64,000 bases of DNA from Candidatus Dormiibacterota bacterium (GTDB lineage Bacteria; Chloroflexota; Dormibacteria; Aeolococcales; Aeolococcaceae). Both the position numbers and the translations under genes were made by a program. Of the stretch, positions 41,971 to 51,674 are shown in pieces. Position 1 is the stretch's first letter; each line of letters starts with the position of its first letter. A model generated the notes under the pieces. The model ran no database searches. It saw nothing but the letters and a program-made list of their open reading frames with translations, and was not told the origin of the DNA. The stretch is taken from assembly GCA_003162415.1 (NCBI GenBank), contig PMOL01000005.1, positions 318,064 to 382,063 on the forward strand. Direction: 5' to 3'.

Positions 41971-42037
41971 GATCAGAGCCCATTCTGAATTTGTCGCCTC
42001 GCGAGTCGGGGGAGTGTCTTTATCGGAGATATCAAAA

Positions 42038-42238
42038 ATGGGCAACAGGGTTCTGGAGGTCGGGGAACGCATCCGTGAGCTGGTAGAAAAGCTCCGGGAT
42101 AATGAGGAAGGTCAGGGCATGGTCGAATATGCGCTGATTCTCGCCCTCATCTCGATCGTCGTCATCGTCATCCTCAGCACGCTGGGCAAGACCGTGAACA
42201 ACGTCTTCTCCAACGTGAGCCACGGCCTGTCCAGCTAA
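42038..42238 (+). CDS. Flp/Fap-type pilin
   Basis: 66-residue class IVb pilin. A short charged leader ends in EEGQG, followed by MVEYALILALISIVVIVIL: a prepilin-peptidase site with Gly at -1 and Glu at +5 and the invariant hydrophobic helix. GGAG lies eight bases before ATG 42038. No tad assembly or prepilin peptidase gene is within the window, so this is an orphan pilin locus. It follows the histidine kinase by 67 bases and is closed by a strong hairpin. Confidence 0.9.
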   Translation: MGNRVLEVGERIRELVEKLRDNEEGQGMVEYALILALISIVVIVILSTLGKTVNNVFSNVSHGLSS

Positions 42239-42245
42239 GTCCCCC

Positions 42246-42284
42246 GCGGGCTGCCGGTACCTCGTACGAGGACTGGCAGCCCGC
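42246..42284. terminator. Bidirectional hairpin between pilin and MFS genes
   Basis: GCGGGCTGCC at 42246-42255 pairs perfectly with GGCAGCCCGC at 42275-42284, and the loop holds a second short stem (CCTCGTACGAGG). It lies between the convergent stops of the pilin (42238) and exporter (42291) genes and could serve both. No T-run. Confidence 0.65.
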
Positions 42285-42290
42285 CTCATG

Positions 42291-44006
42291 TCAGGCGGCC
42301 TGCGCAGCTCCGGCGACCGGTTGCGGTCGAGCCCGTGGCAACAGCATCGAGAGTATTCCGGTGAGCGCCCAGAACCCGACGTTGAAGAACAGGATGCGCT
42401 CGACCGACGACACAAAGTCGCGTCCGAGCGCGGTCTGAGCAGCGCTGGCGAAGGCGGCCTGGACCGGTGCCGATCCTGATGTCCTGCAGTTGGCTGGAGG
42501 CGGTGCTGTTGGATCGCTCGAGGATGCCTGCTCGTTGAAGCAGGTGGTGAACGTCGAGATCGCCGCCTGCGCCGCCGGTGCCGGCAGGTTTGCCGCGGCA
42601 AGCTGAGACTGGAGCTGCGGGGTCACCGTCGTGATCGCGTCCGGCGCGCGGCTCGAGAGAAGACCGAAGAACACCACGCCGACAACGGCGACACCGATGG
42701 CGCCACCGAGTTGCTGGAACGTGGTGAGCACGCCCGATGCCGATCCCGCGTCCCTCCCGGGGACGCCGGCCAGAATGATGTTGAGCAAGGGCGCGATCAC
42801 CGTGCCGAGCCCGAGCCCGCTCACCACGAATGCGGGGATCAACTCCCACCCGGTGAGGTTCGTGCCTTCGAGATGCAGCGTGCCGATCACCCCGAACATG
42901 CCGATCACGAGCAGCGCGGACCCGATTGCGATCGTGTACTTGCCCAGGCGCGGGGCGACGCGCGTGGACATGGCCGACGCGACCGCGGAGGCGAGGCTCC
43001 ATGGGATCGTCGTCAAGCCCGCATTGAGCGCGCTGAATCCGAGGCCGACCTGGACCATCAGGCTGAAGGTGAAGAAGAATGCGGGAATCCCCGCAATGAA
43101 GACCGCTGAGATCGCAACCCCGACGCTGAAGGACCTGATCCGGAATAGCGAGAGTTGTACTAGCGGGAACTTCGTTTCGGGCAGCGAGCGTTCGTACAGG
43201 ACGAAGAGCACCAGCATCACGGGGCTGATCGCCATGCAGATGAACGTCCAGGCGGGCCAGCCGGCAACCTGCCCCTCGACGAGCGGGTAGACGAGCAGCA
43301 GAATGCCCGCCGTCGCGAGGAGCACCCCAACCACGTCGAGACCTTTGGCATTCGGGGCTCGCGACTCGGTGATCAGCCGGGTCGCGGCGATCAGCGCGGC
43401 GATGCCGATCGGCAGGTTCACCAGGAAGATCCACCGCCACGACTGGCCGGTGATGTCGTTGCGGATGATCAGTCCACCGGCGAGCGGCCCGGTGATCGTG
43501 GCGATCCCGATGACCGCGCCGACGAAGCCGAACACGCGGGCGCGTTCCTGTGGCGGAAAGGTCACCTGGATCACCGAGAGGACCTGCGGGTACATCATCG
43601 CCGCCATGGCTCCTTGGAGCACCCGGGAGAGATCGAGCATGATCGCGCTCTGGGCGAGCCCGCAGAGGGCCGACGCAAGCACGAACCCTGACATCCCGAT
43701 GATGAAAAGCCGCTTTCTGCCAAAGATGTCACCAAGTCGGCCGCCGGTGATCAGCAGGACCGCGTAGGCGAGACCGTAGCCGGCGATCACGAACTGGATG
43801 TCGGCGTTGTTCGCCCCGAGGTTCGAGCGTATCGAAGGGATGGCGACGTTCACGATGGAGACGTCGAGCAGCACCATGAAGAACGCGGTCATCACGCTCG
43901 CCAGCGCGAGCCAGCGACGCGGATCGAGCTCGCTCGCCGGGGGAGTCGGAGCGGCCGGCTTGTCCCCAGCGCCGGGCGGGGCAGCAGCCTCAGTGGTCTC
44001 GGTCAT
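42291..44006 (-). CDS. DHA2-family MFS multidrug exporter
   Basis: 571-residue major facilitator of the 14-helix EmrB/QacA type. Motif [13 protein letters not shown] follows helix 2, and the antiporter motif C is seen in [13 protein letters not shown] on helix 5. First helix carries [14 protein letters not shown]. An unusual loop of about 80 residues before the last helix is rich in Ala, Ser and Pro and contains two Cys ([14 protein letters not shown]) that could form a disulphide outside the cell. The proline/alanine-rich N-tail is cytoplasmic. Single gene. Confidence 0.92.
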   Translation of the reverse strand: MTETTEAAAPPGAGDKPAAPTPPASELDPRRWLALASVMTAFFMVLLDVSIVNVAIPSIRSNLGANNADIQFVIAGYGLAYAVLLITGGRLGDIFGRKRLFIIGMSGFVLASALCGLAQSAIMLDLSRVLQGAMAAMMYPQVLSVIQVTFPPQERARVFGFVGAVIGIATITGPLAGGLIIRNDITGQSWRWIFLVNLPIGIAALIAATRLITESRAPNAKGLDVVGVLLATAGILLLVYPLVEGQVAGWPAWTFICMAISPVMLVLFVLYERSLPETKFPLVQLSLFRIRSFSVGVAISAVFIAGIPAFFFTFSLMVQVGLGFSALNAGLTTIPWSLASAVASAMSTRVAPRLGKYTIAIGSALLVIGMFGVIGTLHLEGTNLTGWELIPAFVVSGLGLGTVIAPLLNIILAGVPGRDAGSASGVLTTFQQLGGAIGVAVVGVVFFGLLSSRAPDAITTVTPQLQSQLAAANLPAPAAQAAISTFTTCFNEQASSSDPTAPPPANCRTSGSAPVQAAFASAAQTALGRDFVSSVERILFFNVGFWALTGILSMLLPRARPQPVAGAAQAA

Positions 44007-44115
44007 CAGGCATGCCTCCCACGATCGCGCATCAGGTTCCTACCACACGCCGGCGGGTGCGGGGGTCCATCTTGCCAGAGTCCCGTTCGACGCGGGTCGG
44101 CGCTTCGCAGCCAGG

Positions 44116-44523
44116 TCATCTGCCCGCCAGCGGCCCATTGAGCGCGGTGTGCACGATTCCCACCGCGAGCACCGCAAACATGGTGGCGACGTGGTTGCGC
44201 CGGATGCGCCGCCGGGAGTCGCGTTTCGCGCCGGAGAGACCGCTGCCCGCGAACGCGGTCAGGACGAGCAGGCCGACCGCCGCGGCCCCGGCCCAGATGC
44301 CGATCTCCTCGACCGCGGGAAGCGTGGTCCGGGTCACCGACGACAGGCAATGTGCGATCCCGGCCACCGTGGCGACCGCGCCGAGCCAGTTGTGAGCACG
44401 GAACCATCCCATCGAGAAGCTCCGTCCCGTGGAGAGCCGCCAGCGGTTCACCAGCGACGACACGATGGCCACGCCGAACAGTGCCGCCGCGATCCAACCG
44501 GTGAGCGTGTCGAGCTGGCTCAC
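44116..44523 (-). CDS. Small di-haem-type membrane protein
   Basis: 135 residues with about four membrane helices. Two helices each carry a pair of histidines 14 residues apart: His44/His58 ([15 protein letters not shown]) and His111/His125 ([15 protein letters not shown]). Two HX13H helices are the arrangement that binds two b haems in ferric reductase/NOX-type cores, so this is probably a bare di-haem b domain without flavin domain. Gene order gives no partner: an MFS exporter follows and an aldo/keto reductase is divergent. Function unknown; electron transfer across the membrane is the likely theme. Confidence 0.72.
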   Translation of the reverse strand: MSQLDTLTGWIAAALFGVAIVSSLVNRWRLSTGRSFSMGWFRAHNWLGAVATVAGIAHCLSSVTRTTLPAVEEIGIWAGAAAVGLLVLTAFAGSGLSGAKRDSRRRIRRNHVATMFAVLAVGIVHTALNGPLAGR

Positions 44524-44574
44524 CGCAACCGGCGCGCGCCGCGACCCCTCCCCAGGGCTCTATTCTCGTCCGTC

Positions 44575-45537
44575 ATGGAGATGCAGTATCGGCACCTTGG
44601 CCGCTCGGGGCTTCAGGTCAGCGTTCTCTCGTTTGGATCGTGGGTCAGCTTCGGCCCTCAGCTCGCCGGCAGCAGCGCTCGTGACTGCCTGGCGGCTGCG
44701 CACGACGCCGGAGTCAACTTCTTCGACAACGCCGAGGTGTATGCCGGCGGCCGATCGGAGACGATCATGGGCGAGGCGATTGCGGAGCTCGGCTGGCCCC
44801 GGCAGAGCTATGTCATCTCGAGCAAGTTCTTCTGGGGGATCGAGGAATCGGTCAACATGCGCAACACGCTCAATTGCAAGTACCTGCTCCACGCCGTGGA
44901 CGGGTCGTTGCGCCGTCTCGGGCTCGACTTCCTCGACCTCATCTTCTGTCACCGTCCCGATCCCGATACGCCGATCGAGGAGACCGTGCGAGCGATGCAC
45001 GACATCATCAGCTCCGGTCGCGCCCTCTACTGGGGCACGTCCGAGTGGAGTGCGACGGCGATCCTCGAGGCATGGGAGATCGCCGATCGCCACCACCTGC
45101 ACAAGCCGGTGATGGAGCAGCCGCAGTACAACCTCTTCGAGCGCGACAAGGTCGAGCGAGAGTTCGCCCCGCTCTACGACAGGATCGGCCTCGGCCTGAC
45201 GACCTGGAGCCCGCTCGCCTCGGGCCTGCTCACCGGCAAGTACAGCGAGGGCGTCCCGTCCGACAGCCGCGCAGCGCTTCCCGGTTACGGTTGGCTCAAG
45301 GAGGACGTGACCAACACGGACGCCAACCGGCGGGTTCGCGAGCTCGGTGTGATCGCGCGCGAGCTCGGGACCAGCCTCGCGCAGCTCTCGCTCGCCTGGT
45401 GCGCATCCAACCCGCACGTCTCGACGGTGATCACCGGTGCGAGTCGAGTCGAGCAGGTCCGAGAGAATCTCGGGGCGCTCGACGTGCTCGACAAGCTCAC
45501 CCCGGACATCCTCGCGCGCATCGACGCGATCTTCTGA
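44575..45537 (+). CDS. Aldo/keto reductase (Kv-beta-like)
   Basis: 320-residue NADPH-dependent aldo/keto reductase. FGSWVSFG, the catalytic set Asp in NFFDNAEVY with the tyrosine, Lys in ISSKFFW and His in [11 protein letters not shown], then the C-terminal cofactor loop [13 protein letters not shown]. It follows the potassium-channel beta-subunit-like subgroup common in bacteria. The start at ATG 44575 is separated by 51 bases from the divergent membrane protein gene. Its stop abuts the convergent GGDEF-EAL gene. Confidence 0.9.
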   Translation: MEMQYRHLGRSGLQVSVLSFGSWVSFGPQLAGSSARDCLAAAHDAGVNFFDNAEVYAGGRSETIMGEAIAELGWPRQSYVISSKFFWGIEESVNMRNTLNCKYLLHAVDGSLRRLGLDFLDLIFCHRPDPDTPIEETVRAMHDIISSGRALYWGTSEWSATAILEAWEIADRHHLHKPVMEQPQYNLFERDKVEREFAPLYDRIGLGLTTWSPLASGLLTGKYSEGVPSDSRAALPGYGWLKEDVTNTDANRRVRELGVIARELGTSLAQLSLAWCASNPHVSTVITGASRVEQVRENLGALDVLDKLTPDILARIDAIF

Positions 45538-45538
45538 C

Positions 45539-48238
45539 CTAAGCGCTCTCGAGTACGCGCAGCCGCCCACGCTGATCGGCGGGCTCGGGCTGGACCCAGC
45601 GTCCCCCGGCAACCCGGATGGCGTGCGATGCAAGCAGCATCTTCTGGATCTCCTCCGCGGGCACCGGTCGCGAGAAGTAGAAGCCCTGGGCGAAGCGGCA
45701 ACCGAGACTCTGGAGCCGCTCGGCCTGGTCGGCGTTCTCGACGCCCTCGGCGACAAGTCCGAGCCCGAGGGTCTTGCCCATCCGGATGATCGCCTGGGCG
45801 AATGCCGTCCGGCGCGGATCCTCGGCGACGTGGTCGACGAACAGCTTGTCGATCTTGAGGATGTCCAGAGGCAGGTCCTGGAGCGATGCCAGTGACGAGT
45901 AGCCGGTGCCGAAGTCGTCCATCGAGATGCGAACTCCGAGCGTCTTGAGCTCGTGCAGACGTGCCCGCGCGCTCGCGGGGTCGTCGACCATGAAGCTCTC
46001 GGTGATCTCGAGCGTGAGATGCGAGGGGAGGAGCCCGGTCTTGACGAGGATGCGGCTCACATCCTTGACGAAGTCCGGGTGACGCAACTGGCGGGGCGAG
46101 ACGTTGACGCTCATGGTCACCGTCGGCTCGTCGTCGAGGCCGACGTGCCACGCCTGCCATTGCCTGCACGCCACTTCGAGGACGTGGAGGCCGAGCTCGC
46201 GGATGATGCCCGTCTCCTCGGCGATGCCGATGAATTCCGCCGGCCCGACCATGCCCCAGCGCGGATGCTTCCAGCGCACCAGTGCTTCGACGCCGACCGG
46301 CGTGCTGGAGGCCATGTCCACGATCGGCTGGTAGAGGACTACCAGCTCGCGGTCGTCGATGGCTCGCTCGAGGTCGGTGCGCACCTCGAGGCGGCGCGAC
46401 ACCACATCCTGCATCCCGGGCTCGAAGATCTCCGACGTGTCCTTGCCCTTGAGCTTTGCCCGGTACATCGCGACGTCGGCGCGCCCGACGAGCTCCTCGG
46501 CGGAGATGTCTCTGGATGCCGTGACCGCGACGCCGATCGACGCACTGATGGTGACCTCGCGCCCGGCGATCTTGAATCGAGACTTGAACACCGACTCGAC
46601 TCGCTCGACGACACGGAGCGTGTCCTCGCGATCGGCGGTTTCCTCGACCAGGATGGCGAACTCGTCGCCACCGAATCGCGCCGGCGTGTCCGATGCACGC
46701 AGCACTGTCTTCAGGCTGTCGGCAACGCGGGCGAGCAGCTCGTCGCCGGCCACGTGTCCGAGGCTGTCGTTGATCTCTTTGAAGTTGTCGAGGTCGAGGA
46801 ACAGCACCGCTAACGACTCAGCGTGGCGCTCGCGGCGCGTGAGCGCATGCTCGAGGCGGTCCATGAACAACGCGCGGTTGGAGAGACCGGTGAGGGTGTC
46901 GTAGAACGCCTGCCGGTGGAGGCGGTCGCCGAGGCTGGTGTTCTGCACCGCAACGGTGATCTGCGCGGCGTAGGCGTCGAAGTCGCGGAGGTCGTCGCTG
47001 TCGAAGCTGCCCAGGTCGCTCAGCCGGTTGGCGACGACCAATGTCCCGAGCAGCGTGCCCTCACCCTGGAGAAGCGTCGCCATGGCGTCTCGAAAGCCTT
47101 GCTCAGCCAGCCATTGGCGCAGCTCGGGGTTCGACGTCGATGGAGTGATGATCACGCCTCGCTGGACGACCTCGAAACCTGCATCAACGTATGACGACGT
47201 GGTCTCATCGAGGAGCGGAAGGAGTCGCTCGAGCTGCTCGGCGCTCAGCGCCATGTCGACGGCGTCGCGCACGCCGCGCCGGGTGCTGATCGTTCGCGAC
47301 GAGCCGGTTCCGGTCGCGATCGGCAGCAATGAAACCATCGCGGTGTCGACTCGGAAAACCTTGCAGTAGTGGTCGAGCAACTCTGGAATCGCCGCGCCGC
47401 CGGAGCTCGCGCGCTGGAGCATGCCGCTCGAGGTGTACAGGTTCTTGAGCCGCTGGTTCTTCTGATATTCGCGCGTATAGAGCACGTACGCGGCGACGAT
47501 CGCGGAAAGCGGTGTCAGCAGGAGGAGCAGTATCGGCGGGTTGCTCCTGCCGAGAGTGACGATCACCAGTCCGAGGCTGCAGTTCGCGAAACCGCCGATG
47601 AGCACGATGACGATCGGCTGGAGCCATTGGTGGCGTGACTGCCGGCCTTCCGCCAGGGATATGGCGATCGCGGTGAGTGCGAATCCGAGCAGCGATGCGA
47701 TCGACATGAAGAGCAGCACCCACAGCCATACGACCCAGCTGGTCGCGTTCGTGCCGGAGATGTGATTCACGAGGAGTAACAGCGTCTCGGTCTCGATCGC
47801 AAAGCTGGCGAGATTGAAGACGAGCCGTATCGGCTCCTGCCGGCGCAGCAGGCCGAGTCCAATGGCTGCGCCGAGGACGCGCGCGAGCACCAGCTCTCCA
47901 GGGTCTCCGGCGAGCGCGAAGACACCGATGACCAGCGGGATCTCGCTCAGCGAGTACGACTGAGCCTCCTGGCGGAAGTGGATGAAGACGCGCCACCACT
48001 CGGCGACGGCGAATCCGACCACCAGCAACGCGATCGAGAGGATCGCCACCCCGCCGGGCCGGCGCAACGGTGCGACGCCGGCCACGTAGAGGACCGCCGC
48101 CGCGACGGACATGCAGATGTTGAGGACCCAGATGGGCGCGACGCTGCCGGTGCTCGCCGTGGGCCGGCTCTCCGGGGCGGCCCTGGCATCACCCGCACGC
48201 TGCTTGACGGTCACCAAACGTCGTGGCACGTCACACAA
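45539..48238 (-). CDS. Membrane GAF-GGDEF-EAL cyclic-di-GMP protein
   Basis: 899 residues. An N-terminal membrane domain of seven to eight helices (about 35-265), a GAF-like domain (about 270-430), GGDEF at about residue 522 with an RASD inhibitory site five residues before, and EAL at about 651 with NVSPRQL, LEITES, MDDFGTGYSSL and AEGVE intact. Both catalytic domains look functional. It is the second such protein in the window but shares neither the membrane domain nor the C-terminal receiver of the first. The extreme N-terminus (start at 48238) is uncertain. Confidence 0.93.
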   Translation of the reverse strand: MCDVPRRLVTVKQRAGDARAAPESRPTASTGSVAPIWVLNICMSVAAAVLYVAGVAPLRRPGGVAILSIALLVVGFAVAEWWRVFIHFRQEAQSYSLSEIPLVIGVFALAGDPGELVLARVLGAAIGLGLLRRQEPIRLVFNLASFAIETETLLLLVNHISGTNATSWVVWLWVLLFMSIASLLGFALTAIAISLAEGRQSRHQWLQPIVIVLIGGFANCSLGLVIVTLGRSNPPILLLLLTPLSAIVAAYVLYTREYQKNQRLKNLYTSSGMLQRASSGGAAIPELLDHYCKVFRVDTAMVSLLPIATGTGSSRTISTRRGVRDAVDMALSAEQLERLLPLLDETTSSYVDAGFEVVQRGVIITPSTSNPELRQWLAEQGFRDAMATLLQGEGTLLGTLVVANRLSDLGSFDSDDLRDFDAYAAQITVAVQNTSLGDRLHRQAFYDTLTGLSNRALFMDRLEHALTRRERHAESLAVLFLDLDNFKEINDSLGHVAGDELLARVADSLKTVLRASDTPARFGGDEFAILVEETADREDTLRVVERVESVFKSRFKIAGREVTISASIGVAVTASRDISAEELVGRADVAMYRAKLKGKDTSEIFEPGMQDVVSRRLEVRTDLERAIDDRELVVLYQPIVDMASSTPVGVEALVRWKHPRWGMVGPAEFIGIAEETGIIRELGLHVLEVACRQWQAWHVGLDDEPTVTMSVNVSPRQLRHPDFVKDVSRILVKTGLLPSHLTLEITESFMVDDPASARARLHELKTLGVRISMDDFGTGYSSLASLQDLPLDILKIDKLFVDHVAEDPRRTAFAQAIIRMGKTLGLGLVAEGVENADQAERLQSLGCRFAQGFYFSRPVPAEEIQKMLLASHAIRVAGGRWVQPEPADQRGRLRVLESA

Positions 48239-48399
48239 TCCTGTGCATCGCGATCTCCCGCGCGAGCCTGGCGCCGGCTCGAGGCGGGCCCCCCTCAGGG
48301 GCTTCCTGAGTTATAGCGTCGACGCTTCAAACGCGTCATCACGCCCAGGAATCGCTGATGTTACGGGCGATGGGATATCCCGTTGTTGGGATACCGCCG

Positions 48400-48436
48400 G
48401 GCGGCGCGGCCCTGGAACGCTCCAGGTCGCGCCGCC
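48400..48436 (-). terminator. Hairpin after the HtrA-type protease gene
   Basis: GGCGGCGCG at 48400 onward pairs with CGCGCCGCC ending at 48436, and an inner CTGGA/TCCAG stem closes an ACGC loop. It starts seven bases after the protease stop on the minus strand. No T-run. Confidence 0.6.
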
Positions 48437-48443
48437 GCAGTGG

Positions 48444-49760
48444 TCAGTCGGGAAAGGGGGCTTGGCCGAGCGTGACCGTGGCACTGTGGCTCGCGGCCGA
48501 CGAGTCCATCCAGGTGAGGGTCACGGTCTGCCCGATCTGGAATCCCTCCATCGCGGTATGGAGATCGGACGTGTTCGTGATCGTGCTCCCGCCGATGCTG
48601 GTGATACGTCCGCAGACGGTCACCCCGGCGCCTGCCGCAGGGTTGGCATTGACGCCGGTGACCCAGGCTCCTGTCGTGGCCTGTGAGGTCATGCAGTTAG
48701 GCGCCTGGCCGTTGACACCTGGCTGGGTTGGTGAGACCGCCACACCGAGCAGGGCCGCGTTCCCGATGTGGATGTTCGTACCGCTGCCGGCCCGGATCTC
48801 GGAGATGATCGACCTCGCCTTGTTGATCGGGATCGCGAACCCGGTGGTCGACGCGGTCTCCTGGCCGGGATTTCCCGAGGTCTGACCCGCGGTAGTCATC
48901 CCGATGACCTGGCCGGCGGAGTTCAGCTCCGGACCGCCCGAGTCACCCGGTTGAATCGCGGCGCTGACCTGGAGCATGCCGGTCAGAGTCTCGTTGTCGC
49001 CGCTGTCGTCGCTCGCGGTGATCTGGGCGCCGAGCCCCGCGACGGTGCCACCGACCTCTGCCGGGGTGCCGCCCTTGCCAAGCGCGTTGCCGAGCACGGT
49101 AATCGCGTCACCGACCGAGAGCTTCGACGAGTCACCGATGGGGATGGTCGGCAGGTTGGAGGCGTTCTCGAGCTGGACGAGCGCGATGTCGTCCTTGGCG
49201 TCATAGCCGATGACCTTCACCTTGTACGTGGTGCCGGCACCGTCGATCTGGGCCGTGATGTTCACGTTGTCATCGATGACGTGGTTGTTGGTGAGCACCA
49301 GGCCATTCGAGGTGATGATCATCCCGGTGCCCGCGACCTGGCCGCTGCCGGCCGCCGTGTCGGCGTTGATATCCACCACCGCCGAGTCAATGCTCGCGAT
49401 GGTGGCTGCGGAGAGCGCACCGCCGGTCGAGGGAACGCCGTTGCTGGTGCTCGGGGTGTTGCCCGCGCTGTTCGAGGCTCCCGAAGGCGACGATCCACTG
49501 GGCGTGTGGGAGGTGATCGACGCCGTGGTCAGCGCCCACGCTGTGCCGCCGCCGGCCCCCACGCAGACGATCGCGAATGCCGCGAGCGCGGTGCGACGAA
49601 AGCCGGAGCCGCCGCGCCGATTTTGCGGGGTTGGAGGCCAGCTCGGAGGGCCCCATTGCGTATCGGATGACCACGGACCATAGGAGGCGCCCGCCGGCTC
49701 GCTGGGGGGCGGTGGTGGGTTGTACGGGGGGTATTCCTGCATCTCGTTGGTCATCATCAT
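48444..49760 (-). CDS. HtrA/DegP-type S1C serine protease with PDZ domain
   Basis: 438-residue membrane-anchored protease. A proline-rich cytoplasmic tail (1-50), one membrane helix (about 57-77), a Ser/Thr/Gly linker, then a trypsin-like domain with His160 (TNNHVI), Asp191 (DDIALVQ) and Ser274 (PGDSGGP), and a C-terminal PDZ domain (about 345-430). Protein quality control outside the membrane. Three ATGs follow each other at the start; the third, 49754, has the best spacing to GGAG. Single gene. Confidence 0.93.
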   Translation of the reverse strand: MMMTNEMQEYPPYNPPPPPSEPAGASYGPWSSDTQWGPPSWPPTPQNRRGGSGFRRTALAAFAIVCVGAGGGTAWALTTASITSHTPSGSSPSGASNSAGNTPSTSNGVPSTGGALSAATIASIDSAVVDINADTAAGSGQVAGTGMIITSNGLVLTNNHVIDDNVNITAQIDGAGTTYKVKVIGYDAKDDIALVQLENASNLPTIPIGDSSKLSVGDAITVLGNALGKGGTPAEVGGTVAGLGAQITASDDSGDNETLTGMLQVSAAIQPGDSGGPELNSAGQVIGMTTAGQTSGNPGQETASTTGFAIPINKARSIISEIRAGSGTNIHIGNAALLGVAVSPTQPGVNGQAPNCMTSQATTGAWVTGVNANPAAGAGVTVCGRITSIGGSTITNTSDLHTAMEGFQIGQTVTLTWMDSSAASHSATVTLGQAPFPD

Positions 49761-49868
49761 GCTCCGAGGTTTTCAGTTGGGTGACAGTTCGAGCATGGGG
49801 CCCGTAGCTCAGCGTGGCCTGAGCCATGTCTGTGACATTGCTGAGACCCATGATGGGCCTCGTGTCGC

Positions 49869-50501
49869 TCACAAGGGTCCCGAGGTCAGCTCCTCGACCT
49901 CATCTTCGACGCCCGCATGGGGCACCGGCGCGAACACGTAATAGACGGCCGTGACGCCGGCGAGTGCCAGCGCCAGCGGTGCGCTGATGAACGCGACGGC
50001 GAAGACGGCTGCGTAGACGAGCGTTCCGATCGATCCGCGCAGCCGCGCGTTGCGGCGCTGATCGACGGGCACCGCGACCAGCATGCGCCCCTCGCCGAGG
50101 GACCACTCGAACATCGCGGTGAAGCTCACCGCCATGCCCTCGAGCACCACCGCGTAGACCGCCATCGCGATGTGCGAATCCTCGCTGCCACTGGTCAGGT
50201 AGGTGGCCATGGTCGCAGTCGCGAAGGGGATGAGCACCACGAACAGCAGCAACGAGAGGTTGAGAAAGAGGAGCGTGCGGTCGACCACGACGATGAGGTT
50301 GACCCTCGCGTGATGGTTCACCCAGATGATCCCGACGGTGAAGAAGCTCACCACGTACGCGGCAAACTGCGGCCAGTGGTCGCCAAGCTGGGTGAGCAGC
50401 TCTCCGCGGCGCGGTTGGGGGACGGTGAGGTCGAGCGCCAGGAGCGTGATGGCCACGGCGATGACGCCGTCGCTGAAGGCTTCCAGACGCGCCTTGCTCA
50501 T
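49869..50501 (-). CDS. TMEM175-family (DUF1211) membrane channel
   Basis: 210-residue, six-helix protein with the family signature RLEAFSDGVIAVAITLLALDL in helix 1 and a second SxxF-type helix; bacterial TMEM175 proteins are potassium-permeable tetrameric channels. ATG 50501 starts exactly before the signature as in relatives; the open frame extends to 50615 but that leader is not conserved. Divergent from the LCP gene. Confidence 0.88.
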   Translation of the reverse strand: MSKARLEAFSDGVIAVAITLLALDLTVPQPRRGELLTQLGDHWPQFAAYVVSFFTVGIIWVNHHARVNLIVVVDRTLLFLNLSLLLFVVLIPFATATMATYLTSGSEDSHIAMAVYAVVLEGMAVSFTAMFEWSLGEGRMLVAVPVDQRRNARLRGSIGTLVYAAVFAVAFISAPLALALAGVTAVYYVFAPVPHAGVEDEVEELTSGPL

Positions 50502-50635
50502 CTCCGCCGAGAGCGTACATGCACCACGTGGTCGCGAGGCGCGACCTCGGGGTACCATCTGACGGCCGCAGCGCGCGCCGCCGCAGCCCGCCCTTGAACT
50601 CGCGTCCTCCTCCACGTCTCACCTGAGGTTCGAGG

Positions 50636-51673
50636 TTGTCTCGTTCGTACGATCTTTCAGGCCGCCGCCCCGTTCGCCGCCGCCGCGCGTCCCTGAAGAC
50701 CGGCCGTCAGCGGGTCACCAGGGGATCGTTCGTCGCGGCGGGCTTCCTTGTCTCGATCGTCACCGGCGTGCTCCTGTACTTCCTTCCCGCCATTCAGGTC
50801 GCGCTCCGCGACACCGGCCAGGTCAACACCTCGCTGGGTGGAACGGCCCAGCTCAAGCCGGTCTCGGCGAGCGAGAACCTCTCGTCGACGTCGCCATTCA
50901 CGCTGTTGCTCCTGGGATCCGACAGCGATTCCAAGTTCAACGGCGACTTCCTGACCCAGTCGATGATCCTCACCCGGGTCGACCCGGCGACCAGGCACGT
51001 GACCATGCTCTCGATCCCGCGCGACCTCTGGGTTCGCCTCTGCACGGGGGGCAACGGCAAGATCGACCAGGCGTTCCTGCATGGCGGTGCCCAGTGCGCG
51101 ATCCAGACGGTGGAGCGCGACCTCAAGGTCCACATCGACTACTACGCGTGGATCGGGCTCCAGGGGCTCGTGTCGGTCCTCAACGGGCTGGGCGGGGTCA
51201 ACGTCATCGCCAACAACCCAGTGATGGACGACTACTACCCCGCGGATCTCTCCGGCGGCAACCCGTACGACTACCAGCGGATCCTGGTGCTCCCGGGTGC
51301 GCAGCACATGAGCGGCACGCTCGCACTCGAGTACGTGCGCGCGCGTCACGACGACGCCTACGGTGACTTCGCGCGCTCGCAGCGGCAGCAGCAGATCCTG
51401 ATCGCGCTGCGTGCCAAGACGAAGCACGTGTCCATCGCTGACATTCCGAGTCTCGCGACGTCGCTGGGCTCGAATTTCCAGACTGACATGAGCATCGGTC
51501 AGGTGAGCGGACTGCTGCCGGTCGCCGGATCGGTGCCGCTGGGCTCGATCACCCAGGTGGTCCTGCTGCCTCCGTACACGAGCACCGCGTACGTCGGCGG
51601 CCAGGACACGCTGATGCCCAACTGGTCACTGATCCGGCCTGAGGTCGCCAAATATTTCCCGGTGGCGGCGTGA
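50636..51673 (+). CDS. LytR-CpsA-Psr (LCP) family protein
   Basis: 345-residue membrane-anchored phosphotransferase that attaches polymers to peptidoglycan. An Arg-rich cytoplasmic tail, one membrane helix (about 31-53), then the LCP domain: LLLLGSDSDSK, SMILTRVDPATRHVTMLSIPRDLWV, GGVNV and ALEYVRARHDD with the conserved arginines. Starts with TTG 50636. The following gene begins one base after its stop. Confidence 0.92.
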   Translation: MSRSYDLSGRRPVRRRRASLKTGRQRVTRGSFVAAGFLVSIVTGVLLYFLPAIQVALRDTGQVNTSLGGTAQLKPVSASENLSSTSPFTLLLLGSDSDSKFNGDFLTQSMILTRVDPATRHVTMLSIPRDLWVRLCTGGNGKIDQAFLHGGAQCAIQTVERDLKVHIDYYAWIGLQGLVSVLNGLGGVNVIANNPVMDDYYPADLSGGNPYDYQRILVLPGAQHMSGTLALEYVRARHDDAYGDFARSQRQQQILIALRAKTKHVSIADIPSLATSLGSNFQTDMSIGQVSGLLPVAGSVPLGSITQVVLLPPYTSTAYVGGQDTLMPNWSLIRPEVAKYFPVAA

Positions 51674-51674
51674 G

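Noticed and set aside
49798..49860. tRNA-like stretch: GGGCCCG TA GCTC ... GAGC and a distal TGGGCCT that can pair with the first seven bases
   Set aside because: The D-arm-like and acceptor-like parts pair, but there is no five-base anticodon stem with a seven-base loop, no GTTCRA T-arm, and the element is too short (63 bases). It lies in the promoter region of the protease gene and is most likely chance.
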